From NCBI GenBank assembly GCA_019633425.1, contig WSUB01000016.1:310001-374000 (forward strand): DNA of 64,000 nucleotides, written 5' to 3'. Below the pieces are notes generated by a model. It was not told the origin of the DNA, did not search any database, and saw nothing but the letters and a program-made list of their open reading frames with translations. Numbering within the stretch: position 1 is the first letter of the stretch; the number at the start of each line of letters is the position of its first letter. Positions 1-11,354 of this stretch are shown piece by piece. The stretch is from Tulasnella sp. 424. Taxonomy: Eukaryota; Basidiomycota; Agaricomycetes; Cantharellales; Tulasnellaceae. The translations under genes and the position numbers were made by a program.

Positions 1-492
1 AGCAATAGGTCGGCATACTCGACCTCACCCCGGGGTAGAGATTGTTGCAGTAATTTGCACTATATGACTCCGACTTTTATTATTAATAATCTTACCAACG
101 TAACTGGCGTGGTGGGTGGCCCAGTGCGTACATTGGTAGTTTGCAGTGCCTTTGACGGTTTCTGGTGGCGGAAGCGCGGGAACAACATGCTCCGTTCACT
201 CGAACGTTCAACACCAAGAATAAGCCTCGTCTTCCTTTCCCGCGCGCTCAACGGTGTTTTCCAAACTTTCTACATTCACTTCGACTCCCACATATAGTCA
301 AGTTCCGTAGTACGTGCGTCTCCGAAAGCAAAACAAAAAATGGTACGCATTATCCTTGGGTGTGGTTTTGACGACCGCGGTGACTTACTTGCTTCCCATT
401 CATTTGCCTGCCGCATCAAATCACAGTCATCATTAGCCCGCTTAAGGAAATATGAGCTATTCATTGCACCTAGTCAAGGTTCGGAGGATTCC
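1..492. other. left-edge non-coding stretch
   Basis: I see no convincing gene here. The frame from an ATG at 340 is open into the first exon of the following F-box gene, so 340-492 may be 5' coding sequence or 5' UTR. A stretch near 25-85 resembles one near 2245-2300, on the other side of the F-box gene, but is diverged. Confidence 0.5.
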
Positions 493-2026
493 ATGTCTTG
501 TCGATCAAGAAGAGGAGGTGAGTAGGCGACCGCGCGGTATTCCTTCATCATCGTTTGCGGGTTTCTAATTGGGCGGTATCCTAGCGATCATCCAGGAGAT
601 ACCCATAGAAGTCATGGCCATGATTTTTGGGATGCTTGACCAGCAGGATTGTGCGGCTGCTGCCGTCGTATGTCGCCATTGGAGCGGTGTTGCACTAGAC
701 GAGCTCTGGAGATCAATCCCGTCACTTCGACCACTCTTTGGGCTTCTCGGCTCGCTGGAATATACTGAACTTGGCTACGTAAGTCGGAGAGCCCTCTGCG
801 TTGCTAGCATAATGGTTAACCGCCTGTACTTCTCGTAGGATCTGCACCCTGACGTTGTCTTAACTGCAAAGTCTTGGGACCTTTTCAAGTCGTATGGTGC
901 ACGAGTACAACATCTCGCATGCGATGATCCGAGCTACGATGTGGGGATATCCAGTGGATTGATTATGCGAGCCCTCGCTGTCCACCCAGAGGGAGGAATC
1001 CTGCCCAACCTCCGAGCCGCACATTGGGATGTCGATGGGACCGGGCTGAACAACGTCACAGCGTTTTGCCCTCCTTTGCTGGAGCGAATGTCTCTCCACG
1101 TTCGGCCAGACAACGCCTCGGCGGACCAGGTGAACAGGCTTCTCTTCGACCTCTCATCGTCGCTCGCAAACCGCCTCAAGTCTTTCGAATTCGGAACAAA
1201 CTTCACCTCCTCTGAGGACGCTACCATGAGCACCTCGTTGAATGCATTCCTCAAAACCCAACGTAGTTTGCGTCAATTGCGTCTTCCATCCTACCACATT
1301 CAGGACGTAGCAACCATGTCTGAAGTCTGTCAAGCTTCACCACAGCTTCGGACGTTCTGCCGAGAAATGATGGACTTTACGAGCGAGAATCTCCAACTGG
1401 CTCTGAATGCATTGGCCAGAAGTGGTCATTCTTTGCGATGTATTCGTCTCGCGCGGTCGGAGAGTGATGATACACCACTGGAGACCACGCGTCTGGCGGA
1501 CATCGAGCCTCTGCTTCGACTCTCAGCCTTGGAAGATATCGGCCTTTGGTTTGAATCCAAACTGCATCTGGACATCCAAGACATCCAAAGGATGGGTCAA
1601 GCTTGGAGGAGAGTGGTGTCCTTGATGCTCTACTCTAATCAAGGAAGTCGATTTGATCTATCCCACCTCCTTACATTTACGGAATCCTTTCCTACCCTGG
1701 AAAATCTCGCTGCTTCTTTCAACTGTGTCAGATATATCCCTAATACGAACGGCGTTCCATCCCGGTTCAAAAGTCTTCGGAGACTCACCTTGTTCGATGC
1801 CTTCACCCCGAATGGAATAATACCACCTCTCGCAGAGTTCCTGACGATGGTCTGCGGATCTGAGGTAACCGTTGTGCTTAGCAATTATGGCCCGGACTCC
1901 GGTCAAACCCTCGAATGCGAGTTCGATTGGGACAGGATCTGGGATCAGCAGTTCAGAACGTGGGAGGTACGAGAGCAGATGGCCAAACTCTATCAGGCGC
2001 AAGAAGGTACCAAGCAGTCGCATTAG
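493..2026 (+). CDS. F-box protein with long leucine-rich C-terminal region
   Basis: Probable substrate-recognition subunit of an SCF ubiquitin ligase. Exons 493-517, 585-778 and 839-2026 join in phase (GTGAGT and GTAAGT donors) to 468 aa. Exon 2 carries the F-box (IPIEVMAMIFGMLDQQD, then AAAVVCRHWSGVALDELW). The rest is an alpha/beta leucine-rich region of the loose LRR type usual in agaricomycete F-box proteins; no clear regular repeat was measured. An in-frame ATG at 340 would add 51 residues; 493 is chosen because the F-box then lies close to the N terminus, as is usual. The target protein cannot be inferred. It is followed by 635 bp of non-coding DNA. Confidence 0.8.
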
Positions 2027-2661
2027 TTAGGGATGGGAGGTTACCCATGGTTTGCGACTGTTAACAGGGGCGATGGTGTTTTCGATGCTATACCCGTTAA
2101 CGGGCACGCTTTCTGTTAGGGCCTGCTACCACACGGGCTAATTTAGTACAATCTTTACCGATTCTTTTCCAATATCGTGATGGTAGCTACGTTGTACTGG
2201 GACGGTGCACGCGAGGGTGATGACGAGGCCAGCAGAGGTCACCAGCTTCTACCTCGGGTGGAAGATTGCTGCAATGATGTATGGTTCCGACTTGTGCTGT
2301 AACGCATTAGCATGCTAGGTGCCTTCATGTATTCGCTCTAGAGTCTTTGGGCCGCGGGAAGCCGAAGTTGCCGATCAACCGAACCCTTTGATAATTACGT
2401 AATGTTCGACTCAAAGCGTGACGATCGCCTGCCCATGAAGAGAGACTTACACCGTCTAACTGGACCAACACCCTCTCCATGACGTAGGAGCCTGAGTTAG
2501 TGCTTTTATCCACCAGCACTTGCTTTTGCTCCATCCGTCCTTTAAGGCTCTAGCTTTGCCTGGGATTTGCTTGGTCGTGTGTACGCGTCGCAGTTTGTTT
2601 CGGTTTCGACTGTCTACGTTCCAGCATCGTTCCCCACTTACGCGATCCATCTACACCTACA
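2027..2661. other. intergenic, F-box gene to RFC gene
   Basis: Tandem intergenic region. It should hold the terminator of the F-box gene and the promoter of the RFC gene. I see no open frame that extends a neighbour and no RNA gene. Near 2245-2300 there is weak similarity to bases 25-85 of the window. Confidence 0.5.
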
Positions 2662-4243
2662 ATGTCACTTTGGGTTGATAAAGTGAGCGCACGAGCTTGG
2701 AATATTGGTCGATGCTTACCAAAGGCTCCTTCAGTACCGACCTCGCACGTTGGATGATTTGCACTACCACGCGGATCTGTCCCAGAGGCTCAAATCCTTG
2801 GTAAGGTCCACCAGAAACGTCCCGGCTCAACTCTGACGAACAAATTATAGGCTGCATCGGGGGACTTCCCTCATATGCTCTTCTATGGTCCATCAGGAGC
2901 GGGCAAGAAGACACGGATAGCCTGTACCCTGCGACAGCTCTTCGGCGCTGGAGCTGAAAAGGTATCGCATGGAGTTTCACGCTCAAACCTTGGCAGTAGC
3001 GTTTATGACCTAATCCTGGATTGCTTCTAGCTAAAAATTGACCAGCGTGTTTTCATGACGCCTTCAAAACGGAAACTGGATGTCAACATTGTGCAAAGTA
3101 ACTACCACATTGAGATCACTCCAAGGTGAATTTGCCATCCGTTATGTCCAGCCCGATTCTGAGCTAATAATTTCAAAGCGATGTAGGAATTTACGACCGC
3201 GTCGTGATTCAGGAGATTTTGAAGGAGATCGCTCAGACGCAACAAGTAGATTTAAACGCAAAGCAGAGATTTAAAGGTATGGGTCCCGCATTTGTTTATC
3301 ATCGTATCCATTACTAATTTAGAAAAAATCTACAGTCGTGATCATCAATGAAGCTGACTCCTTGACTCGAGACGCTCAGGCCGCTCTTCGTCGGACTATG
3401 GAGAAGTACATGAGCAACATGAGGCTCATCCTTTGTGCAAACAGCACTAGCAAGCTCATAGCGCCCATAAAGAGTCGATGTCTTTTAATGCGGGTGGCGG
3501 CACCGGATGATGAAGAGGCACGAATCCTTGATCCTACTTTATGGAGAAACTCGCTGACCTTTGATTCAAAGATGCTAGCGGTCCTAGAGCACGTCGCAAA
3601 GAAGGAAAAGTTCCATTTACCCGAGGAAGCTGCTTCGGGTATCATCAAAGATGCTCAAGGCAATCTGCGGAAAGCGTTATTGGTGCTTGAAGCATTAAAA
3701 ATGCAGTCGTACGTCGCAGATGTTAGGTACACCACCGTCCATTCGGGTGCTAATGCGCATATTATAGGCCCGATTTAACCTCCAATATTACAATAGCAAA
3801 ACCGGACTGGGAAACATACTGCTCGAAAGTCGCCGACATGATTGTTCGCGAGCAGTCCCCAGACAAAGTCTTAGAAGTCCGTGCCAAGTTGTACGAACTC
3901 CTCGCGCATTGCATTCCACCCACGACGATTCTGAAGGTGAGACAATACCTATTCTGCTTGGAATTTTGATCTGATATCGTTTCGCTCAGACGATCGCCTA
4001 CTCCGTGGCGGAGAAGTCCGACGAGGCGATCCGGGCTGACATCATGCATTGGGCAGCAATATATGTGAGTCTCTAGTGCTCTCTATGTACAATGCGTGTC
4101 ATTCTCAACTTTATGCTTGACTGTAGGAGGTCCGAATGAGAATTGGGTCAAAGAAGATATTCCACCTCGAAGCTTGGGTCGTGAAAGTGATGAGTCTGAC
4201 CAAGCATCACTATCATGGTATTTCTCTCAGCGACGATGAATGA
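2662..4243 (+). CDS. RFC5: replication factor C subunit (yeast Rfc5 / human RFC3 type)
   Basis: Small subunit of the RFC clamp loader that opens PCNA rings at primer-template junctions in the nucleus. Nine exons (2662-2682, 2735-2800, 2851-2961, 3031-3125, 3179-3276, 3336-3708, 3768-3936, 3990-4064, 4127-4243) give 374 aa, the family's usual length. The N terminus MSLWVDKYRPRTLDDL is diagnostic. Seen in order: P-loop GPSGAGKKT, a degenerate Walker B (NEAD in place of DEAD, as is known for this subunit), the AALRRTMEKY box, SRC motif (IKSRCLLMR), and a helical C-terminal collar ending KIFHLEAWVVKVMSL. The exon 5 acceptor is CAAAG at 3174-3178; it restores the conserved SDVGIYDRVVIQEI. The NEAD Walker B fits subunits thought not to hydrolyse ATP in the complex (family knowledge). 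Confidence 0.95.
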
Positions 4244-4438
4244 GCTTTCTTCTATCATTATGCGCTCTTACATCACGCGCCTTGTTGTAACCTGTAGACA
4301 GACCTTTGACCCGCGTCTCATGACATGTTTGAACCGACCGAGGATCCACGGCACGTGCCGCAACACGCGCGAGACTCGGGCTTATATGCCTCGTTGTAAT
4401 CTTGACTGTCCTCACACCCGCGACTTGGACCTCCTGCA

Positions 4439-7400
4439 ATGTCGCGACCTACCCTGCCTCAAGTAGATAGGATATTATCTCAACCGACAGCATCTAGACC
4501 CATCCCAATACCGTCGAATCGACCCATAAACTCGGATAGAAACGTCCCTAGACCATCAACCTCAGGATCATTCCATGGACGCTCATCCAGTGGTTCCACA
4601 CCACTACCAAATGGTGGTAAAGCACGACCGCTAGATGTCTTCGCTTCTTTGCACAAGAGCACTCTTGGAGTAGTCAAGACTCGTCAGGGAAGCGTTCTAT
4701 CCAGGGGCTTTATTCTCAAGACGGATTATTACCCTTCAGGTACGCACGCGGTCAACACCCGCTCGAGGTCGAGAGCTGACGCTTTCCGTGCCTAGGTCGA
4801 GCTTTGGAACTAGAAATCGATGTCGGAGGTGCACCCAACTTCCGCCAGAACAAGTCGGCGATGAACGTGTTTGGCGTCGCCCAACCTCGTGTGTCTGGCA
4901 TGAAGGCTCTCTTATCGCTATTACAATGTCGTCCTGGTTTGGCAAATCAGTCCCAATGTCATTGGTTCTCGACTCGAGAGGAACCTATCGGTGCGTCATG
5001 TACTAGTCATACAGGGACTTGGCTAACATCCTCAAATAGTATACCTCTCTGGTCGCCCATACGTCCTGAGGGATTCTACTTCTCCCAGGGATGGCGTCGC
5101 TCTCACAGAAAGAACCGAGAACCTCGAGGCAATCGAGCGGCGCCTTAAGGCTGACATTGTTGCTGAGGCGGCTAAGTGCGTACCGGCAAACCTTAAGCGC
5201 CGCCGCGTTGACCTTTGACGCGTATCTGTAGGTTTAGCGGGGTCATCCTCACGCACCATGAGCTTGGTAAGGGAATTTTGGTGGTATTTGTTACGTGCCT
5301 TAATTGTCTGCTTCTAGATAACGGTGATATCATACCAAGCTGGACGGCGGTGGACGCGAAGACGGTTCGGACGCAACAAGAAGTCATGGAAGACTTGAAA
5401 ACTGAAGGATGGAGCGTTGAATACCATCGGTAGGGTGCGATCTACTGGCAGTATTGCAAGAGCTAAATGGCGCGTCTTTGAAGGATCCCCATCACTCCCG
5501 ACCGTCCAATCGAGAACAACTATTTAGACGCCTTTCTCGACGTAATGAAGACCACTGACCCCACCGAGACGCCCCTGGTAAAACCACGCTCCACCAATCC
5601 TGATCCAAAGATTGACGTCTTCCTTCCAAGGTATTCTCATGTGGCGCCGGTATCGTACGCACCACCTTTGCCATGGTTGGCGCCTGCATAGTCCGAAGAA
5701 GGCAGCTGGTGCTTCTGGGCGAACCCGATCCATATGCCAGCACAAAACTAAGCTCCGGGATATCAAGTGTGAGTGATGGGCTGGACACGCGGGCTTCAGC
5801 TTCGTGCTAAAGAATATTTTGGCTGCATGGTAGCCAAAAGCCGTCGCGACCCTCGAGCAAGTCAGTCTGCAGCAAGAACTCAACAAGTCTCTTCTTCGAA
5901 TTACCTACATTCTTCAGCAAGGTTCGGATTGAATCGGGAATCGTCCTACTTTGGCTGACTATGTTCTCTTAGGTCTCCAAGAACAAGACTCTCGTTCCGC
6001 GATTGAACTGCTAATGAGCCAACCAGCCCTGATGGAAAGCTTGCGCAAAGCCCACCAAGGAACTTACTCTCTGATCCTCGGCTTGCTCGGTTGCTTGGAC
6101 CATGGGCCCAATGCGAAGAAGCTTGTGGACCGTGTCATCGACGATTGTGACCATGCCGTCAACCTTCGCGAAGATGTTCTTGTTCATCGCATTCGATATG
6201 CTGTCGCCAATATGGACGATAGGACGCGAACGATGCACCTGGCCAAGGCATCTAAGGCTCTCGAGAAATAGTAAGTTCAGCGCCACATCTTAGCTCGCTT
6301 GAGCGTTCAGTTCCATGTCCTTTAGTTTTTTTATGATCGCGTTCGCAAGCTTCGTGGAAGGCCAAACAACGTGGGACTCCACTTTCTCGGACTGGATGCG
6401 GGTGAGCTTTCCGATTCCTATTACCCTTTCAACGGCGACCTAAACCAAATCGCCCTCCAGGCACGTGTCGAGATCTGGAAGTGAGCACACTGGTCGAATT
6501 TCTTTTGATTTACCTGCTGACAATCGTGTAGCCAAGTCAAGTACCTGAGGCAATCATCAGGGCTTAAGGTATTCGCCCCTGTCTCAGACCTTTCGGCAAT
6601 CAGCAAGGTAGAAGCTGCTAAGAAGCACGAAATGGCTGTCGGTGGAGCTCAAGTTCTTGGAGACGAATGGACGGAGCATGTTGTAAAGGTCCGTCATGCG
6701 GAAGGGTCTTTCTGTGGCATTTCATAATCCCTCTGCTTCCAGAACCGAAGTGGAATTGTCCTTCGAGAGGGGACTCTGTTAAAGTCTGACATGTGGCATG
6801 CGGAATCACAACGTGTTGAGAATGGCGTACGAGGAGCAATCAACTTCCGCAACGTCCCTGGAACCAACATCTATTGCTTAGGCAAGTTGGTTGATACACC
6901 GTACCGAGTATTGTAGCTGACCTCTTAGACTCACGATTTTCAGGTCAACCGACGAGTGAAGCCATCGGAATCGTCTTGGAGCGGATTACCCAAGCCCACC
7001 CTGGCGCGGACAGCGTCGTGTGGATCACACTTCGAGAGGAGCCCCTGGTATATGTCAATGGTGCCCCATACTGTTTGAGGTTGGAAGCTTCATCTCTTCG
7101 GAACATGAAAGGTACGTCTGGTCTTGGACTAGACCGAGCTTTTGTTTACGTGGGTTCTTGATAGATTACGGCGGCATCTCAGCGTCTCGTCTTGAAATCC
7201 TAGAGGATAGGCTGAAGAGCGACGTCATTGCGGAGCTTAACACCTTTGGGCAGCGTCTTCTTCTCCACTCTGAGAACTCGGAGGGCACAATCATTCCAGT
7301 CTGGGAAGACGTGGAATCCGACCAGGTCGCTGCACCCAAAGAAGTCATGTCGCAGCACAACTTCTCCTTGCAGTATCACCGTATTCCCATCACTTCGGAA

Positions 7401-9937
7401 AACCCACCAGACTTCTCGGATATCTCAGATCTTATGGATGTTGTCCTTCGAACTGGGTCAGAGCGCGGCGTCATCATAATCAATTGCCAGCTCGGTCGTG
7501 GTCGAAGTACCTTGACTTCTGTGAGCGCCTCGTTCGTTTCAACCTGGCTCCCGAGATCTGATCCACTTGTTAGATCCTAATCTTGTTGATCCAACGTTGG
7601 CTACATGCCCATGATCGGCCCAAGCTGAGTCGTAGTTTGTCTCGATACTCGGTGACAGACTACGAACCGGAATCAGCGGTCAAGGGACCTACAAGGCAGT
7701 CATACCAGGTTATCAACAGTATGTTGTTGCAGCCTTGATTACGTTGAAGCTAGCTGAGACTGCGCTCTTTTAGATGTATTACGTGTCATTCGGAATGGCT
7801 TGAAGGTGAAGGAGGCGGTCGATGACGCTATCGACCAATGCGGCGATGTCTACAACCTGCGGGACTCCATTGAGACATTCAGGATACTCGCCGAGGAAGC
7901 GACAGATCCTCGCCAAAAGCGTCAATATTATCAAAGAGGTGAACAAATCGCTACATCTCGTTTCTCTAACGAGGGATTGACACAGCGTGTTATGTAGGCC
8001 TTGCCAACCTTAAACGTTACTTCGAGCTGATTATATTCCAAGCCTACCTTGAGTCGACACCTCCTGACACTATAAGAACTATCGAGACATTTGAAAGCTA
8101 CGTCAAGAAGCAGCCTGTTTTCAAGACCTTCGAGAACGAGATGAAAGCAGATGGTGTGCTCTCTCTCAAACGGTTAGAAAGAATGGATGTAGCCGAAGGA
8201 ATTGCACTGCCCGACGAGATTGCCCAAACGGTTGCCAATCGCTCCGGTAACATTTTGTCTGCGTCGACCATCCTGAAGAGCGACTTTTTCTCTAATCTGC
8301 AGAAGATGTCATTGCCAGAGTATGTCTTTCGCAAACTGTCTATAGTTCCTGCTGCTGACGTGGGTGACTTCAGACGGATTGAGGGCGCTGCCAACTTCCG
8401 TGAGATACCCCTCCTCGTTCCTCTGCCAGAGGAGATGTGGGCACCACTTCCTGGACTGACAGAGAAGGTGAAGAAGATGACTGTGGTCGGCACCGGAATG
8501 CCCCAGACTGATGGGTGAGCACAAATTGAACTTTGGGCTAATTTTCTTCTAATATCTGCGTTCGAATAGTGCAAGGCGTGTGCTAGCACGACTTGGAGCA
8601 ACGAATGGGAGTGGTAGGAAGGTGTACTGGACTTCCCTTCGGGAGGTACGCATGCATATGGATAGCAGACAAGGCAGTGCATTAACGCTCTTCCGCAGGA
8701 ACCCGTAATCTACGTCGCTGGTCGTCCGCATGTGTTGCGGCTTGTGGACCGCCCACTGCAGAATGTCGAGTATGTAGGATTAAATCCTTAGTCCGAAATT
8801 GCTTTTCTGACACAAAGTTGCAGGGCCACCGGTATCACAACCGACGTCGTGGAGTCAATGGAGAACCGCCTCCGCCGGGACGTTCAGCGCGAAATTAGGT
8901 CAAACGACGGTCGCATCTTGTTGCATGACGAAGTTGAGGACTCCCCCGGAAAGTTCACCATCACAGCACAATGGGAGAGGGTAGAAATGGGCGATGTCAT
9001 GACGCCACGAGATCTGTTCGATTTGATGGTCAAGGAAGGTTATCAGGTGCGGGATCCCTTATGCTGTCCGTTAGCGGTATCGAATTCAACCCCCGATCGC
9101 ACCCACAGGTGGACTATACGAGAGTTGCGATCACCGACGAACAAGCTCCGCTCCCAGCGGCTCTCAGCCAGCTTGTCCAACGAGTCACCGGTGCCCTTTA
9201 TGACGGTGATGTGATCATTCAGAATTGTCAGATGGGTCGTGGAAGAACGACAACTGGAATGGTCGCTGCATCTCTCATTGCCACCGTATCGGCTTACGAT
9301 ATGACGAAAGACGCGGGTTCAGAATCCCCAGAGGAGAACGAGTCCCCAGGAAACCTCCCGGGCTTCTTATTCGAAGGCCAAGAAGGTTCCGAAGAGGAAG
9401 CGTACTTACAAGGTCCGAGCCCCTGATTTTCGCCGTCTTTGGACGCACCTATCTAACGGAGCTCTGGTCTTAGGGGAGTACAAGACGATCCTCCAGCTCG
9501 TGGGAGTGCTATCGCATGGCAAAGTAGCCAAACGCCTCACGGACATGGCCATAGACCAGATGGAGGGCGTTCAGAACTTACGCCGTGCGATCTTCGAGTA
9601 CGTTTGTGCGAGGCCTCCGGTTTGGGGGACAGCTTACCAATGCTTCATGCCCCCTTTAGCTACAAGGTCAAAGTAGAGGCATGCGAACCGGGCTCTGTTA
9701 AACAGAAGAAGCTGATGGATGTGGGAGTGAACTACCTGTGAGCGGGCTTTTCTACTGCTTCGATCGCATAGATGCTGAGCACCATCGTATTCTAGGTATC
9801 GATACGGGACGCTCATAGTCCTTGCCAACTATTTGATCGAACGTCGGCAAGACGAGAACCAAGAGGGGGACTTTGCAGTTTGGTTGAACACTCATCGCGA
9901 AATTACGACCTTGCTCGGACGACGGAACTTGGACTAA
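4439..9937 (+). CDS. paladin-like protein with three PTP-like phosphatase repeats
   Basis: Large cysteine-phosphatase-fold protein of the paladin / PTP-like phytase family. I could follow 26 exons from 4439 to the TAA at 9935-9937; lengths sum to 4104 nt (1367 aa plus stop) with all phases agreeing. After a Ser/Pro-rich N terminus there are three units. Each has an entry motif (REEPIVYLSGRP, REEPLVYVNGAP, REEPVIYVAGRP) followed by a CX5R P-loop (CGAGIVRT in exon 7, CQLGRGRS in exon 15, CQMGRGRT in exon 23). All three Cys and Arg are present, but the residue before Cys is Ser, Asn and Asn rather than His as in classical PTPs. Exon 11 (6461-6480) is only 20 nt. Intron 13 starts with GC (6882-6883), the only donor that keeps the frame. 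Animal paladin is reported to act on phosphoinositides; the substrate here is unknown. Confidence 0.9.
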
Positions 9938-10168
9938 GACGATTTACTCTGACATCTTGTGATAATAGAACGATATCCATTCTGCCCTAACCTGTACTTG
10001 TACATGTTCTGTAATACCAGAATACCTCGTAGCTAGTGAAGGACAAAGCTTTATCGTGATACGAAAGCGGCGGTGAGGAGGACTGGAGGCAGTTTGCCTG
10101 GGTTGTTTCGTTCGCTGGAGTGAAGGACCAGATCAGCAAAGATTGAACGATGAATGACGGAAACCACC

Positions 10169-10983
10169 TTACAATTCACGGACGCGGAAGCTGAAGTTGG
10201 TCAGCACTGCGATGAAGAGTGCAACGCAGATAAGGACCGGCCCGACGAGAGCATCTGATAAAGGTAGAAGGTATGAGAACAAGCCGGTAAACCACGATAC
10301 GATTTTGTATTTTACCAAAGTGTCCTGGGTCCCGACGCTTGATGAGGGTTATTCGCTAGAGAATTAAATCAGGTATGAGATCCGGAATGCGCAGGGTTCA
10401 GAAAATTGCCGTACCTTCTGATACAACGCGTAACCATAGCACAAGGTAACCAGACTGATCAACGCATATGCATAGGCAAAGCTTCGGGCCAGCTCGTCCT
10501 TGGAAGCATTGAACAGAGCTGCAGCCAGAGTGCCAAGAAGAATTGAAACATTGAGGTACGAAATCCAAGCTATGGTAAAGGAGCGTCAATTGTAGTTCCT
10601 CAAGGCTAAACACTGGTCGATTGTCGCGCACTTCTCTCGTTAGCAAACCAAACTTTTGCCTCGACCTTGATCGGGGTGGCAATCTTCTTTGGAATGCGGA
10701 CCTGCACGGGCACACCCGAGATAGATTGATAGTTTGGTTGGCCGCTCGCGCCCGCGGGGACATCCGGAATGTTGTCAATGCGAGTCGCCCTTTCCCGTAT
10801 GCCCTGGGGATTTTGGGGTAGGGATGCTAGAGCATTAGAGGAGAATGGGTTTGGAAAGATGTCTTGGATGGCATATGCCGAACGTCTGATAAGGGATGAT
10901 GCCCGGCTCGAGAACCTCGAACTGGCTGGTGATTGAGCAGGCTCGGCATAGAGCTCTCCAGATGATGATGGGTTTGATGCCAT
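10169..10983 (-). CDS. VTC1-like vacuolar transporter chaperone (DUF202 membrane protein)
   Basis: Membrane subunit type of the vacuolar transporter chaperone complex, which makes polyphosphate and moves it into the vacuole. Exons 10983-10632, 10569-10415, 10355-10316 and 10254-10169 give 210 aa. The first ~100 residues are Ser/Pro-rich and longer than in yeast Vtc1. Then come the family marks: KIATPIKVEAKVWFANERTW, three hydrophobic segments, and the basic loop LIKRRDPGHFDALVGP between helices two and three. There is no SPX or catalytic polymerase domain, so this is a Vtc1-type subunit rather than Vtc4. It converges on the paladin-like gene (231 bp between stops) and is divergent from the DnaJ gene. 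Confidence 0.85.
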
Positions 10984-11354
10984 GGTTGAAGGGTTATTCT
11001 TTCCTGGTGGCAGTTGGGAGGAAAGAAAACCTGCCGGTGTGGGAGTGTCGAGGCAATCGGGAGAGCACAAGTTCAAGAACGCACGTTTGATGACGTAACT
11101 CCGAACTCCGAACTCCGAACCGACGTACGTAAGCACAGCGTTGACGGACATAGTCGGCGGAGTGTAGCTCGGGGTTGTGAGGTCATAATTCACCCGGCCA
11201 CTTCTGGAATGCTCTCGAAGGCGCCAAATCTTAAACGCACTTGCCCGACCGTTCCCGTCCTACACCGCGGACCTATACATATACTCTCGCCACCGCTGAG
11301 CATTTTGGAGCAATCATTCTTCTCCCTCTCCCCTTTTCTACAACGACATAAAAC
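10984..11354. promoter_or_regulatory. divergent promoter of VTC1-like and DnaJ genes
   Basis: 371 bp separate two start codons that point away from each other. It contains a short tandem repeat (CCGAACT two and a half times, 11101-11120), a heat-shock element at 11201-11220 and a TATA-like TATACATATA at about 11274-11283, some 75 bp before the DnaJ ATG. A shared control region is an inference from layout. Confidence 0.55.
11201..11220 (+). promoter_or_regulatory. heat-shock element upstream of DnaJ
   Basis: Four contiguous pentamers cTTCt-gGAAt-gCTCt-cGAAg alternate as in the HSF binding site nTTCn/nGAAn; only the third has one mismatch. It lies about 135 bp before the start codon of a DnaJ co-chaperone, a known class of HSF target. 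Confidence 0.65.

Noticed and set aside
5580..5700. Apparent stop codons in the first phosphatase repeat of the paladin-like gene
   Set aside because: They belong to a wrong frame; an intron at 5578-5630 leads to VFSCGAGIVRTT with the frame intact.
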